Below, in pieces: positions 5,164 to 12,787 of a DNA stretch of 12,826 bases. Positions within the stretch are counted from its first letter, which is position 1. Each line of letters opens with the position of its first letter. A program made the position numbers and the translations under genes. Source of the stretch: DATAVB01 sp040414495 (GTDB lineage: Bacteria > Actinomycetota > Actinomycetes > Mycobacteriales > QHCD01); the NCBI GenBank assembly GCA_040414495.1, contig JBEDUI010000084.1, forward strand, positions 1 to 12,826. The letters run 5' to 3'. The notes beneath the pieces are model-generated. The model searched no databases and was not told the origin of the DNA. It was given only the letters and a program-made list of their open reading frames with translations.

Positions 5164-6963
5164 ATGAGCGAGAACGCGAGCGAGCAGGTTGGGCGACTGC
5201 CAAACCTGTCCCGCCGAGGCTTTATGATTGCCGGTGGCGGGGCCGCAGCCGCCCTGGCGCTGGCCGGGTGCAACAGCAAAAATGCGACCTCGAGCGGCGC
5301 CGGCACCAAGAATGCGCTCGGCGTCACACTGCCCTCCGGATCCGCATCGGCGCAGGACCAGTATTACGTGCAGGCGTTCGACTCCACCGGCGCGAGCTAC
5401 AAAGCGCTCGATTTCTATGAGACGGTATATTCGCGCGCGCCACTTGCCGACGAGTTCAATATCCCGCTGGTGCGACTGAACTCGGACTACTCCATCGTGC
5501 CGGGCGCGGCGACCCACTGGGAGCAGTCCTCGGACAAGCTCAGCTGGACGTTCCACATCAAGCCCGGAATCATGTGGTCGGACGGAAAGGAACTCACGGC
5601 CGCCGACTACATCGAGACGCTGCGGTATTCGGCCGATCCCAAGCATGCCTGGGATTTCAGCTGGTTCTGGTCCGGCGTCATCAAGAACTACACCGAGGCC
5701 GTGGCCGGCAAGGTGCCGACCAGCCAGATCGGCGTGACACAGGGCAGCGACAAATACACCCTGGTCATTAACACCGAAGGTCCGATTGCCTATATCCCAT
5801 CGGCCTGTCTGTACACCACCCCACTGTCGGCCGCGGCCTTGAACAAACACGGCTCCGGGACGTACAACATCAACCCATCCACGTGCGTGACCTGCGGACC
5901 GTATACGCTCTCGAAATTCGATCCGACCGCCACCGTCGTACTGTCGCCCAACAAGAAATACAGCGGCCCGTACGCGCCACCGATCGACGGCCTGGTCGGG
6001 AAAATCTACGCCGGTGGCGACATGCTCCCCCGCTTCCAGACCGGCGAGATCGACACGCTCAGCGTGACCCCGCTCGACCTGAAGATCGCGGCGAAGAACT
6101 CGCGCACCAAGGATCTGCACCTGTACAAGAACCCGAACGATTTCGAGATCTGGTACTGCTTCTTCGACGTGACCAAATCGCCGTGGAACAACGTCAAGGT
6201 CCGGCAGGCGCTGGCGCACTGCATCGACCGGGACACGCTGATCAAGAGCCTGCTGGCACCATTGGCCACTCCCGCCTACGGCTATCTGACACCCGGCTAT
6301 CCGTTCGCCGTCGAAGACCAGCTCAAGCCCTATACGAACTACGATCCGAACAAGGCGAAGTCGCTACTGGCCGAGGCTGGATACCCGAACGGCAAGGGTT
6401 TCCCGTCGGTCACGTTGAGTTGGTGGGCGAACGCGGTGTCCAATACCGAGTCGGTCGTGCAGGCGCTCACCCAGAACTGGAACAAGATTCTGGGCATCAA
6501 TGTCAAGCTGCAGGAGCTGGACAAGACCACGTTCTACGACCGGATGAACAAAAAGCCGACCCAGTTGGACATGGGCTTTGTCTCGTACGGCATGGATTAC
6601 TTCGACGCTTCCAACATGCTCAGCGTCTATAAGAGCGGCGGCCGGCACAACTGGAACAACAAGGACTACGACGCCCTATTGGCCAAGGGCGCCGCGGAGA
6701 GCGACACCTCGAAACGACAGGACATCTACACGCAGGCGCAGGTTTTGCTCACGCAGCAGGCGCCGGCCCTGTTCATCTTCCACCTGCTCTACGGCTACTA
6801 CTACGCCCCGTACATGAAGGGGAACGCGTTGGCCAAGAACAAGGATGGTTACGACGGCATTCAGTGGCCCGGCTTTTACGCCACCAGCAATTCGCTGCAA
6901 CAGCTGTACGTGGCGAGCAACGTCGGTAGCTGGCCACGGCAGAAGCAAACAGGCGTTGTGTAG
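5164..6963 (+). CDS. ABC importer substrate-binding lipoprotein, family 5 (DppA/OppA/NikA type)
   Basis: A 599-residue extracytoplasmic binding protein that captures the ligand and hands it to the permease pair. The N-terminus has a twin-arginine signal (SRRGFM, Arg17-Arg18), a short hydrophobic stretch and the lipobox LAGC, so it should be exported folded by Tat and anchored through lipidated Cys36. The mature part follows the SBP family 5 pattern: an opening segment with ETVYSRAPL, WSDGKELTAADYIETLRYS (typical of the family), GPYTLSKFDP, NVKVRQALAHCIDRD (family hallmark) and YDPNKAKSLLAEAGYPNGKG. Length is in the upper normal range. Family 5 proteins bind di- and oligopeptides, nickel chelates, sugars or other small molecules; the ligand cannot be told here. 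The start at 5164 is chosen by ribosome site and Tat n-region. The first permease starts 34 bases later. Confidence 0.95.
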   Translation: MSENASEQVGRLPNLSRRGFMIAGGGAAAALALAGCNSKNATSSGAGTKNALGVTLPSGSASAQDQYYVQAFDSTGASYKALDFYETVYSRAPLADEFNIPLVRLNSDYSIVPGAATHWEQSSDKLSWTFHIKPGIMWSDGKELTAADYIETLRYSADPKHAWDFSWFWSGVIKNYTEAVAGKVPTSQIGVTQGSDKYTLVINTEGPIAYIPSACLYTTPLSAAALNKHGSGTYNINPSTCVTCGPYTLSKFDPTATVVLSPNKKYSGPYAPPIDGLVGKIYAGGDMLPRFQTGEIDTLSVTPLDLKIAAKNSRTKDLHLYKNPNDFEIWYCFFDVTKSPWNNVKVRQALAHCIDRDTLIKSLLAPLATPAYGYLTPGYPFAVEDQLKPYTNYDPNKAKSLLAEAGYPNGKGFPSVTLSWWANAVSNTESVVQALTQNWNKILGINVKLQELDKTTFYDRMNKKPTQLDMGFVSYGMDYFDASNMLSVYKSGGRHNWNNKDYDALLAKGAAESDTSKRQDIYTQAQVLLTQQAPALFIFHLLYGYYYAPYMKGNALAKNKDGYDGIQWPGFYATSNSLQQLYVASNVGSWPRQKQTGVV

Positions 6964-6997
6964 GAATTAGGGCCGATCGGGAGAAGGTTGTAGTGCG

Positions 6998-7933
6998 GTG
7001 ATTGCCTACCTAGCTCAGCGATTCCTGACGCTGCTGGTGGTCATGCTCGTGCTGACCATGATCATATTCGGGCTGATGCACGCCGTGCCGGGCGGGCCGT
7101 TCGACCAGACCCAACAGCCGCTGCCCGGACCGGCCATGGCCAACATCATGCACAAATACGGGCTCGACGAACCGATTTGGCGACAGTACCTCAACTGGCT
7201 GTGGGCGCTGCTGCACGGCGACCTCGGAATTCCGTTCGAACAGCCCACGATGTCGGTGACCGGGCTCATCGCCAAGGCCTGGCCGATCACGTTGATCGTC
7301 GGCGGAATCACGATCGCGATCTCGTATATCGGCGGCCTGGCGATGGGACTCATCGCCGCGCTGAAGCACAACACCTGGCTGGATTGGCTACTCACCTCGG
7401 CGGTGTCGACCGCCGGCGTGGCGCTGCCGAACTACGTCGTGGGTTTCCTGTTGATATCGGTGTTTTCGGTGAAGCTCGGTTGGTTGCCGGCCGGTGGTTG
7501 GGGCCAACCGCAGGATCTGATTCTGCCGGTGATCGCCTTTTCGCTGTATCCGATGGCGTTGATGGCCCGGTTCACCCGAGCCAGCACGCTCGAGGTCACC
7601 TACGCCGATTACGTACGAATGGGGCGGGCGCGCGGGCTGTCCGAACGCCGGATCACCCTGCGCTATATCCTGCGCACCGCCTTGATCCCCTTGATCACGA
7701 TCATGGGCCCGAATATCCCGAACATTCTCACCGGGTCGATTTTTATCGAGGCGACGTTCGCCTTACCCGGCCTGGGCAGCTATTTCACCACCGCCAGCCT
7801 GCACCGGGATTACCCGTTGATCCTGGCTCTGGTGCTGATTGTGGCGGTGTTGTGGGGCACCTGTTACATCCTCAGCGATATCGCGTACACCCTCGTCGAT
7901 CCTCGGGTGCGCCTGGAAGGGTTGTCTCGATGA
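6998..7933 (+). CDS. ABC importer permease 1 (DppB/OppB type)
   Basis: A 311-residue inner-membrane permease of the DppB/OppB family, one half of the transmembrane channel. The N-terminus YLAQRFLTLLVVMLV is the usual first membrane helix, followed by the periplasmic loop with YGLDEPIWRQYLNWL and GDLG that is diagnostic of the DppB-type subunit. Further helices lie at about 95-120, 131-158, 173-190, 228-250 and 274-296. The EAA coupling loop that docks on the ATPase is at about 203-218 (ADYVRMGRARGLSERR). The GTG start has GAGAAGG 10 bases upstream, slightly distant. Its stop overlaps the ATG of the next gene by four bases (ATGA), which indicates translational coupling. Confidence 0.95.
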   Translation: MIAYLAQRFLTLLVVMLVLTMIIFGLMHAVPGGPFDQTQQPLPGPAMANIMHKYGLDEPIWRQYLNWLWALLHGDLGIPFEQPTMSVTGLIAKAWPITLIVGGITIAISYIGGLAMGLIAALKHNTWLDWLLTSAVSTAGVALPNYVVGFLLISVFSVKLGWLPAGGWGQPQDLILPVIAFSLYPMALMARFTRASTLEVTYADYVRMGRARGLSERRITLRYILRTALIPLITIMGPNIPNILTGSIFIEATFALPGLGSYFTTASLHRDYPLILALVLIVAVLWGTCYILSDIAYTLVDPRVRLEGLSR

Positions 7934-8826
7934 GTGCGTTGCAGGCGCGGATCACCGCGCGCCGGAGCAAATTCACGGCCAAGTCCAGTTCGAGTTTCTG
8001 GCACGCCGCCTGGTACCGGTACAAACAGAACAAGCTGGCTCTGGTCAGCGGCGTAATAGCGATACTGATTCTGCTGGTGGCCATATTCGCGCCGCTGATC
8101 GCCCCGTACAGCTATGCCACCCAGGACCTGAGCCAGTCGCTGGCCGGTCCCAGCCTGAAACACCTGCTGGGGACCGACCAACTCGGCCGGGATCTGTTGA
8201 GCCGGGCGATCTATGGCGCCCGTACGTCAATGGCGATCGCCATCGGGGCCACCCTGCTGGGCGCCTTGATCGGAATTCCAATCGGCATCGCGGCCGGATG
8301 GTTCGGCGGCATAACGGATTTCATCACGCTACGGGCCTTCGAGGTCTTCACGATGGTGCCGCAGATCCTGATGGCGCTGCTGTTGATCGCATTGTTCGGT
8401 GGCGGAGTGCTCAAGCTGATCCTGTTCCTCGGGGTCACGGCCTGGGTCGGTTTCGGTCGGTTGGCCCGCGCGCAATACCTGGCATTACGAGATCGCGATT
8501 TCGTGATCGCGGCCAAGGCCATGGGCGTGCCGACCCGGCGCATTGTCACCGTGCATGTACTGCCCAGCGCCATGGGGCCGATGATCGTCTTTTTCGTGCA
8601 GCAGATCCCGGCGACGATATTCACCGCGGCCGGGTTCAGCTTCCTGGGCTTGGGGGTGCAGGATCCGCTGGCCGACTGGGGCAAGATGATCAATGACGGA
8701 GAACAGTATCTCTCGGTCAGCCTGATGGTTGCCCTGCTACCCATCCTCTGTATCGCGGTGGCCACCCTGACGTTCAGCTTCGCCGGGGACGGTCTGCGCG
8801 ATGCCCTCGATCCCACGTCGAGGTAA
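7930..8826 (+). CDS. ABC importer permease 2 (DppC/OppC type)
   Basis: A 298-residue permease of the DppC/OppC family, partner of the preceding permease. It has the cytoplasmic N-terminal tail ending in a basic patch (about 28-36), a first membrane helix at about 38-58, and the subfamily motif GTDQLGRD (81-88). Several further helices follow, with an EAA loop at about 189-207 (DFVIAAKAMGVPTRR) and the C-terminal SFLGLGVQDPLADWG motif typical of DppC. The reading frame stays open far upstream through the previous gene, but the ATG at 7930 overlapping the stop of permease 1 is the only start consistent with the family. The next gene begins 5 bases after the stop. Confidence 0.95.
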   Translation: MSALQARITARRSKFTAKSSSSFWHAAWYRYKQNKLALVSGVIAILILLVAIFAPLIAPYSYATQDLSQSLAGPSLKHLLGTDQLGRDLLSRAIYGARTSMAIAIGATLLGALIGIPIGIAAGWFGGITDFITLRAFEVFTMVPQILMALLLIALFGGGVLKLILFLGVTAWVGFGRLARAQYLALRDRDFVIAAKAMGVPTRRIVTVHVLPSAMGPMIVFFVQQIPATIFTAAGFSFLGLGVQDPLADWGKMINDGEQYLSVSLMVALLPILCIAVATLTFSFAGDGLRDALDPTSR

Positions 8827-8831
8827 CGACA

Positions 8832-9866
8832 ATGACTGAAGAATTTTCCGGAACGGCGAACGAACCGCTGCTCGACGTGCGCGACCTGCACGTCTCGTTC
8901 GCCCTGGAGCGCAGCACGGTTTATGCCGTACAGGGCCTGAGCCTGCGGTTGCACGCCGGCGAACGGCTCGGCGTGGTGGGCGAAAGCGGTTCAGGGAAGA
9001 GCATTTCGGCGCTCTCGATCATGCAGATGGTGCCCTCCCCCGGCCGGATCACCGATGGCGAGATCATTTTCGCCGGCGACAATCTGCGCAAGCTGCCGGC
9101 GTCCCGGATGCGTCGCATTCGTGGTGGCCAGATCGGCATGATTCCGCAGAACCCGCTCACCTCGCTCAATCCCGTACTGACCATTGAGGACCATTTCCAG
9201 GAAGTGCTGTCCCTCCACGTCGGACTGACCGGCCGGGAGAGCACCGAACGGACCGTCGAGTTGCTGCGGTCGGTCGGTATTCCCGACCCGGCCGCCCGGA
9301 TGCGGGAATATCCGCACCGGCTCAGCGGCGGACAACGGCAGCGCGCGATGATCGCGTTGGCGATGGCCTGCGCGCCGCGGTTGCTGATCGCCGACGAGCC
9401 GACCACCGCACTCGATGTGACGATTCAGGCCCAGATCCTGGAGCTGTTCGACGACCTGGTCGCAAACTCCAACCTGGGCGCCATTCTCATCACCCACAAC
9501 CTCGGCATCGTGGCCGGACACTGCGACCGGGTCGTGGTCATGTATGCCGGCCGGGTCATGGAAACCGCGGCGGTAGTCGACCTGTTCGCCCAGCCAGCAC
9601 ATCCGTACACGTTGGGCCTCCTGCGTTGCGTGCCGCGACTGACCGCGAAACGGTCCCGGGTTTTTCACGCCATTCCGGGGTTGCCGCCGCAGGTCACCCA
9701 GCAGGCCGAGGGCTGCCCGTTCGCGCCGCGTTGTGAGCGGGCCACCGACGAATGCCACACCCAGACCCCACCGCTGGAGGAAATCCGGATCGGGCATTCC
9801 ATCGCCTGCTGGCATCCGGTCACCGAGCCCGCGAACGTCGTCGAGCCCGCGGAGGCACTCCGATGA
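8832..9866 (+). CDS. ABC importer ATPase 1 (DppD/OppD type)
   Basis: A 344-residue ATPase powering the importer. Walker A GESGSGKS (50-57), Q-loop Gln106, signature LSGGQ (164-168), Walker B LLIADEP (184-190, catalytic Glu189) and switch His222 are all intact. The C-terminal oligopeptide-transporter extension follows HPYT (257-260) and carries four cysteines (Cys295, Cys301, Cys308, Cys326) with the family spacing. Such cysteines have been reported to hold an iron-sulphur cluster in some DppD-type subunits. Having two separate ATPases of about 345 residues is the normal layout for family-5 importers. The stop codon overlaps the next start by four bases (ATGA). Confidence 0.96.
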   Translation: MTEEFSGTANEPLLDVRDLHVSFALERSTVYAVQGLSLRLHAGERLGVVGESGSGKSISALSIMQMVPSPGRITDGEIIFAGDNLRKLPASRMRRIRGGQIGMIPQNPLTSLNPVLTIEDHFQEVLSLHVGLTGRESTERTVELLRSVGIPDPAARMREYPHRLSGGQRQRAMIALAMACAPRLLIADEPTTALDVTIQAQILELFDDLVANSNLGAILITHNLGIVAGHCDRVVVMYAGRVMETAAVVDLFAQPAHPYTLGLLRCVPRLTAKRSRVFHAIPGLPPQVTQQAEGCPFAPRCERATDECHTQTPPLEEIRIGHSIACWHPVTEPANVVEPAEALR

Positions 9867-10903
9867 GCGAAACCCCAGCTGAACCGCCGATGCTCGACGT
9901 TGAGGATCTGGTCGTGCATTACGAGGTCCGCGGCGCTGGCTCGGTGGTGCGTCGCAAGGAAACCGTGCACGCGGTCGACGGAGTCAACTTCACCCTGGAC
10001 CGGCACGAAACGCTCGGGCTGGTCGGGGAAAGTGGGTGCGGGAAAAGCACGACGGGCCGGGCGATATTGCTGCTGGAGCAGGCGACCGGTGGCCGGATCC
10101 GCTTTGAGGGGCGGGATCTTACCGCACTCGGACGGCGTGACCTGACCGCGTTACGCCGGCGTATGCAAATCGTCTTCCAGGACCCGATCGGCTCGTTGAA
10201 CCCGCGCCACACGGTCGGGCAGCTGATCCGCGAACCGCTGTTCGTCCACAAATTGGTGCCGAAGAACAAACAACGCGAGCGGGTCGAGGAACTCTTGGAA
10301 CTGGTTGGGTTGCCGGCCGACGCGGTGTCCCGTTTTCCGCACGAATTCAGCGGCGGCCAGTGCCAACGCATCGGAATCGCCCGATCCCTCGCGGCCGAGC
10401 CGACATTTCTGGTGCTCGACGAACCAGTATCCGCCCTGGACGTGTCGATCCAGGCGCAGATCCTGCAGTTGCTCACCGATCTGCAGACCCGGCTGGGACT
10501 GTCCTATTTGTTCATTGCGCACGATCTGGCCGTTGTCGGTCAGATGAGCGACCGGGTCGCGGTGATGTATCTGGGCAAGATCGTCGAGATCGCCGACCGC
10601 GAATCGCTCTACGCCCGGCCGCATCACCCTTATACGCAAGCGCTTTTCTCCGCCGTTCCGGTTCCCGACCCGAAGCTGTCCGCCGAACGCAGCCGGGCCG
10701 TGGTCAGTGGCGAAGTGCCCAGCTCGCTGGCGCCACCGGCCGGGTGCCGGTTTCACACCCGATGTCCGCTCGCCCGCGACCGCTGCCGGGTCGAGGAACC
10801 GCCGTTGGAACGGGTCGGCGACGGGCACGAGGTCGCCTGTCATTTCGCGGAGGAGGCGCTGCTGAGCAATCCGCTCGGGTCGCCGCTCGCCGCCGAGGCC
10901 TGA
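9863..10903 (+). CDS. ABC importer ATPase 2 (DppF/OppF type)
   Basis: A 346-residue ATPase, expected to pair with the preceding one as a heterodimer on the cytoplasmic face of the permeases. Walker A GESGCGKS (55-62), Gln106, signature FSGGQ (162-166), Walker B FLVLDEP (182-188, Glu187) and His220 are intact. The DppF-type marks FQDPIGSLNPR and DEPVSALDVSIQAQ separate it from the DppD type. The residue after the signature is Cys167 rather than the commoner Arg, a variant seen in other actinobacterial homologues. The C-terminal extension has four cysteines at exactly the same positions as ATPase 1 (295, 301, 308, 326). It is the last gene of the operon; no strong terminator follows in 10904-10989. 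Confidence 0.96.
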   Translation: MSETPAEPPMLDVEDLVVHYEVRGAGSVVRRKETVHAVDGVNFTLDRHETLGLVGESGCGKSTTGRAILLLEQATGGRIRFEGRDLTALGRRDLTALRRRMQIVFQDPIGSLNPRHTVGQLIREPLFVHKLVPKNKQRERVEELLELVGLPADAVSRFPHEFSGGQCQRIGIARSLAAEPTFLVLDEPVSALDVSIQAQILQLLTDLQTRLGLSYLFIAHDLAVVGQMSDRVAVMYLGKIVEIADRESLYARPHHPYTQALFSAVPVPDPKLSAERSRAVVSGEVPSSLAPPAGCRFHTRCPLARDRCRVEEPPLERVGDGHEVACHFAEEALLSNPLGSPLAAEA

Positions 10904-10929
10904 GCGGATCTAACGGCTGGCCGCGTTTG

Positions 10930-10966
10930 TCCACTTAGGTCAGCACGTATCCACTCAGGCAGCTCG
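10930..10966. repeat. Short imperfect tandem repeat
   Basis: TCCACTTAGGTCAGCACG (10930-10947) and TCCACTCAGGCAGCTCG (10950-10966) are two copies about 20 bases apart, with one missing base and two substitutions. It lies just after the importer operon, in the gap between convergent genes. Two copies only, so no function can be assigned. Confidence 0.45.
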
Positions 10967-10980
10967 GCGCGTTGATTCGC

Positions 10981-11000
10981 TCGAGCGGCTCAGCGCTCGA
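10981..11000. terminator. Hairpin between convergent genes (weak terminator candidate)
   Basis: TCGAGCG (10981-10987) and CGCTCGA (10994-11000) form a perfect 7-bp stem with a 6-base loop that contains the stop codon of the ABM-fold gene. It sits between the convergent importer operon and that gene, where a bidirectional terminator would be useful, but there is no T-tract on either side. Confidence 0.3.
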
Positions 11001-11316
11001 CCTTCATCTCGCCGAGCTCGGACCAGTCGTCCTGCGGAATTGTCGCGTTGATGATGCGCGGCGTCGCGGCCAGATGCGGCGGCAACGTCTGCTGGGCGGT
11101 CTTGAAATGGGCCGATCCGACATGTGCGGCACCGGCATCGCCATCGCGGAATGCCTCAACCAGAACGTACTCATTCGGGTCGTCCAGGCTGCGGGACCAG
11201 TCAAACCACATGCAACCGGGTTCGTTCCGCGTGGCCTGGGTGAACTCGCGCGAGATCTCTGGCCACTGGTCCCCGTATTCGGGGAGAATCTGGAACTTAG
11301 CGGTAATGAAAATCAT
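10990..11316 (-). CDS. Putative quinol monooxygenase, ABM-fold (YgiN-like)
   Basis: A 108-residue ABM-domain protein with the dimeric ferredoxin-like fold of antibiotic-biosynthesis and quinol monooxygenases, which oxidise quinols or polycyclic phenols without metal or flavin. Diagnostic stretches are ATRNEPGCMWFDWSRS (28-43), the NEYVLVEAFRDG strand (48-59), AHVGSAHFK (64-72), where family members have a conserved active-site His, and PPHLAATPRI (79-88). Length is normal. ATG 11316 has GAGGAG five bases upstream and begins directly with the first beta-strand (MIFITAKF), so it is preferred to an upstream GTG at 11349. It is monocistronic and convergent with the importer operon. Substrate unknown. 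Confidence 0.88.
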   Translation of the reverse strand: MIFITAKFQILPEYGDQWPEISREFTQATRNEPGCMWFDWSRSLDDPNEYVLVEAFRDGDAGAAHVGSAHFKTAQQTLPPHLAATPRIINATIPQDDWSELGEMKVER

Positions 11317-11321
11317 GCCAA

Positions 11322-11327
11322 CTCCTC
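11322..11327 (-). promoter_or_regulatory. Ribosome-binding site deciding the ABM gene start
   Basis: GAGGAG on the minus strand, five bases before ATG 11316; it rules in the shorter start over GTG 11349. Confidence 0.65.
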
Positions 11328-11469
11328 GACGAACGACCGTCCACGACATATCTGATCTTGGCAGCTAATCACGCGAACTGCTAGCAGCCCACACCGCATC
11401 GACCGCTTCCAGAGCGGCCCAGGAGTTAGCCACGTCACGCCATGGAGCATCCGGCTCCCCCGGCTCCTC

Positions 11470-12107
11470 ATGCTGGGTATGACACTCACTTTGGACACTT
11501 CGCTTCCGACGCTGCCGGGCGTGACCCATGAATGGGTCGCGGCGCACGGCTTGCGTTTTCACGTCGCCACTGCTGGTACGGCCGGTCCGCCGGTCCTGCT
11601 GCTGCACGGTTTCCCGCAGCACTGGTACGCCTGGCGGCACGTCATTACCGACCTCGCGGCCGATCATCGTGTGTACGCCCTTGACCTGCGTGGTTTTGGC
11701 TGGAGCGACGTGCCCGGCATGGGTACGACACCGCATCGCGGGTCGCCGATGTGCTGGCCGTCCTTGATGCGCTGGGTCTTCCGCAGGTTACGGTGGTCGG
11801 GCATGAATGGGGCGGTTGGTTGGGATTCCACCTGGCACTGGCCGCTCCAGGTCGAATTTCCGCCTTCGTCGCGGTGAATACGCCACATCCGTGGCTGTCG
11901 CATCGCGCGCTATTGCCGCGGGTGTGGGCGATTCTGGTACACGGCGCGTTCGAATACCCGGTGCTGGGCAGCCTCGTGATCCGGCGTTGCCAACGCGTTT
12001 TGCGGTGGCTGCTGGTCGCGGCCGGCGCCGGCGGAGCTAGCGGCGGCGGTGCGCCGCGCTACGATCGTTCCGCCGCCACAATGAGGAAATTCGGCAGGTG
12101 TACGTAG
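11470..12107 (+). pseudogene. Alpha/beta hydrolase (epoxide hydrolase-like), frameshifted and 3'-truncated
   Basis: This is the N-terminal half of an alpha/beta hydrolase of the epoxide hydrolase/haloalkane dehalogenase group. The first frame reads VLLLHGFPQHWYAWR (oxyanion region) and YALDLRGFGWSDVPGMG. It then shifts: a base, probably a T, is missing between 11724 and 11725, and the second frame continues ASRVADVLAVLDALG, VVGHEWGGWLGFHLAL and VNTPHPW. In active relatives the nucleophile elbow is GHDWGG; here the nucleophilic Asp is Glu. Similarity fades near 12000-12050. The cap domain and the C-terminal Asp/His of the triad are absent, and the frame runs on as antisense of the methyltransferase gene to a stop at 12107. 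The gene is therefore dead by at least the truncation. The start is ATG 11470 or 11479; neither has a clear ribosome site. The stretch 11350-11469 upstream holds no supported gene. Confidence 0.85.
12039..12060 (-). terminator. G/C hairpin at the end of the methyltransferase gene (weak)
   Basis: Arms 12039-12048 and 12052-12060 form a near-perfect G/C stem (one bulged base) with a 3-base loop, beginning within the methyltransferase stop codon on the minus strand. There is no T-tract, as is common in actinobacteria, so it is only a candidate. Confidence 0.25.
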
Positions 12108-12787
12108 GATTCGATGCCCTCGACACCGGAAGCCTCGGCCACCGCCGGATCCAGACCCGGCTCCACGACCTCACGAATACGGCAGCCCAGCCGTATGACT
12201 TCGTTGAGATAGGTGGAAATTGTCCGGTGGAAATCCGAGGCCTGCCGCATCGGCAGCTCGTATTCCTGCAGATAGCGGTTGGTCTGGTACGTCCCGTGCG
12301 CACGCCAGGTTGGCCACAGTTGTTCGAAACACGGATGGTTCGCGGTGAATATGAATGTCCCGCCGGGTGCGAGCGCCTCGACGCAGCTGCGCATCGCCGG
12401 CCGCCAGTCCGGGATTGCGGGCAACACCATGCTGCACAGGACCGCGTCGAACGGCCCGCCCAGATCGGGCAACCGGGTCAGATCCGCTTCGACATAACGG
12501 ATTCCCTGCTGACGTTGGGTTTCCAGCTCGATCGCTCGGTCGATCAGGGAACGCCCGGGGTCCACACCGATTACGTGCGCGCCGGCACTGGCAAGCAACC
12601 GGCTGAAATAGCCCTCGCCACATCCAGCATCGAGCACCCGGCGGCCGCTTAATTCCCCGAACAGCCGCAGCACATGCGCGTTGACCAGATGACGCTTGGA
12701 AAAGTCGCCCTGATCGTCCATGGCCTCAAGATCGGCCCGCGGCATGGCGCCCCACCGCCGAATTGCTTCTTCGTTCGCTGACGACAC
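12059..12787 (-). CDS. Class I SAM-dependent methyltransferase
   Basis: A complete 242-residue methyltransferase with the Rossmann-like class I fold, cytosolic. Motif I is VLDAGCGEG (51-59), which binds SAM. GVDPG (74-78) carries the acidic residue for the ribose (Asp76), ADLTRLP (101-107) contacts the adenine, FDAVLCSMVL (113-122) is the post-II strand, and LAPGGTFIFT (139-148) is motif III. The C-terminal part (TYQTNRYLQEYEL ... FHRTISTYLNE) resembles methyltransferases of small molecules, but the acceptor cannot be told. The GTG start at 12787 has AAGGGG 8 bases upstream and gives a natural N-terminus. It overlaps the run-off end of the broken hydrolase by 49 bases. Its promoter is at or beyond the window edge. 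Confidence 0.92.
   Translation of the reverse strand: MSSANEEAIRRWGAMPRADLEAMDDQGDFSKRHLVNAHVLRLFGELSGRRVLDAGCGEGYFSRLLASAGAHVIGVDPGRSLIDRAIELETQRQQGIRYVEADLTRLPDLGGPFDAVLCSMVLPAIPDWRPAMRSCVEALAPGGTFIFTANHPCFEQLWPTWRAHGTYQTNRYLQEYELPMRQASDFHRTISTYLNEVIRLGCRIREVVEPGLDPAVAEASGVEGIESYVHLPNFLIVAAERS

Noticed and set aside
5088..5420. ATG 5088 with AGGGAG upstream, a possible leader peptide
   Set aside because: The frame has no early stop and runs 257 bases into the binding-protein gene as low-complexity Arg-rich sequence; not a convincing leader ORF.
5128..6219. A 363-codon open frame on the minus strand
   Set aside because: It lies antisense to the clear binding-protein gene and shows no family motifs; typical of third-position GC bias.
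7177..7929. Long upstream extension of the second permease frame
   Set aside because: It is an alternative frame inside permease 1. The family N-terminus and the ATGA overlap place the real start at 7930.
8211..8954. A 247-codon minus-strand open frame
   Set aside because: It spans the permease 2/ATPase 1 junction in antisense and has no recognisable domains.
10361..10363. Cys instead of Arg after the SGGQ signature of ATPase 2
   Set aside because: SGGQCQR variants occur in ordinary active homologues, so this is not treated as a defect.
11365..11470. Minus-strand tail ending in an Ala/Trp-rich stretch (NSWAALEAVDAVWAASS)
   Set aside because: It looks faintly protein-like, but upstream it is antisense to the hydrolase and has no start or ribosome site; codon use is not clearly biased.
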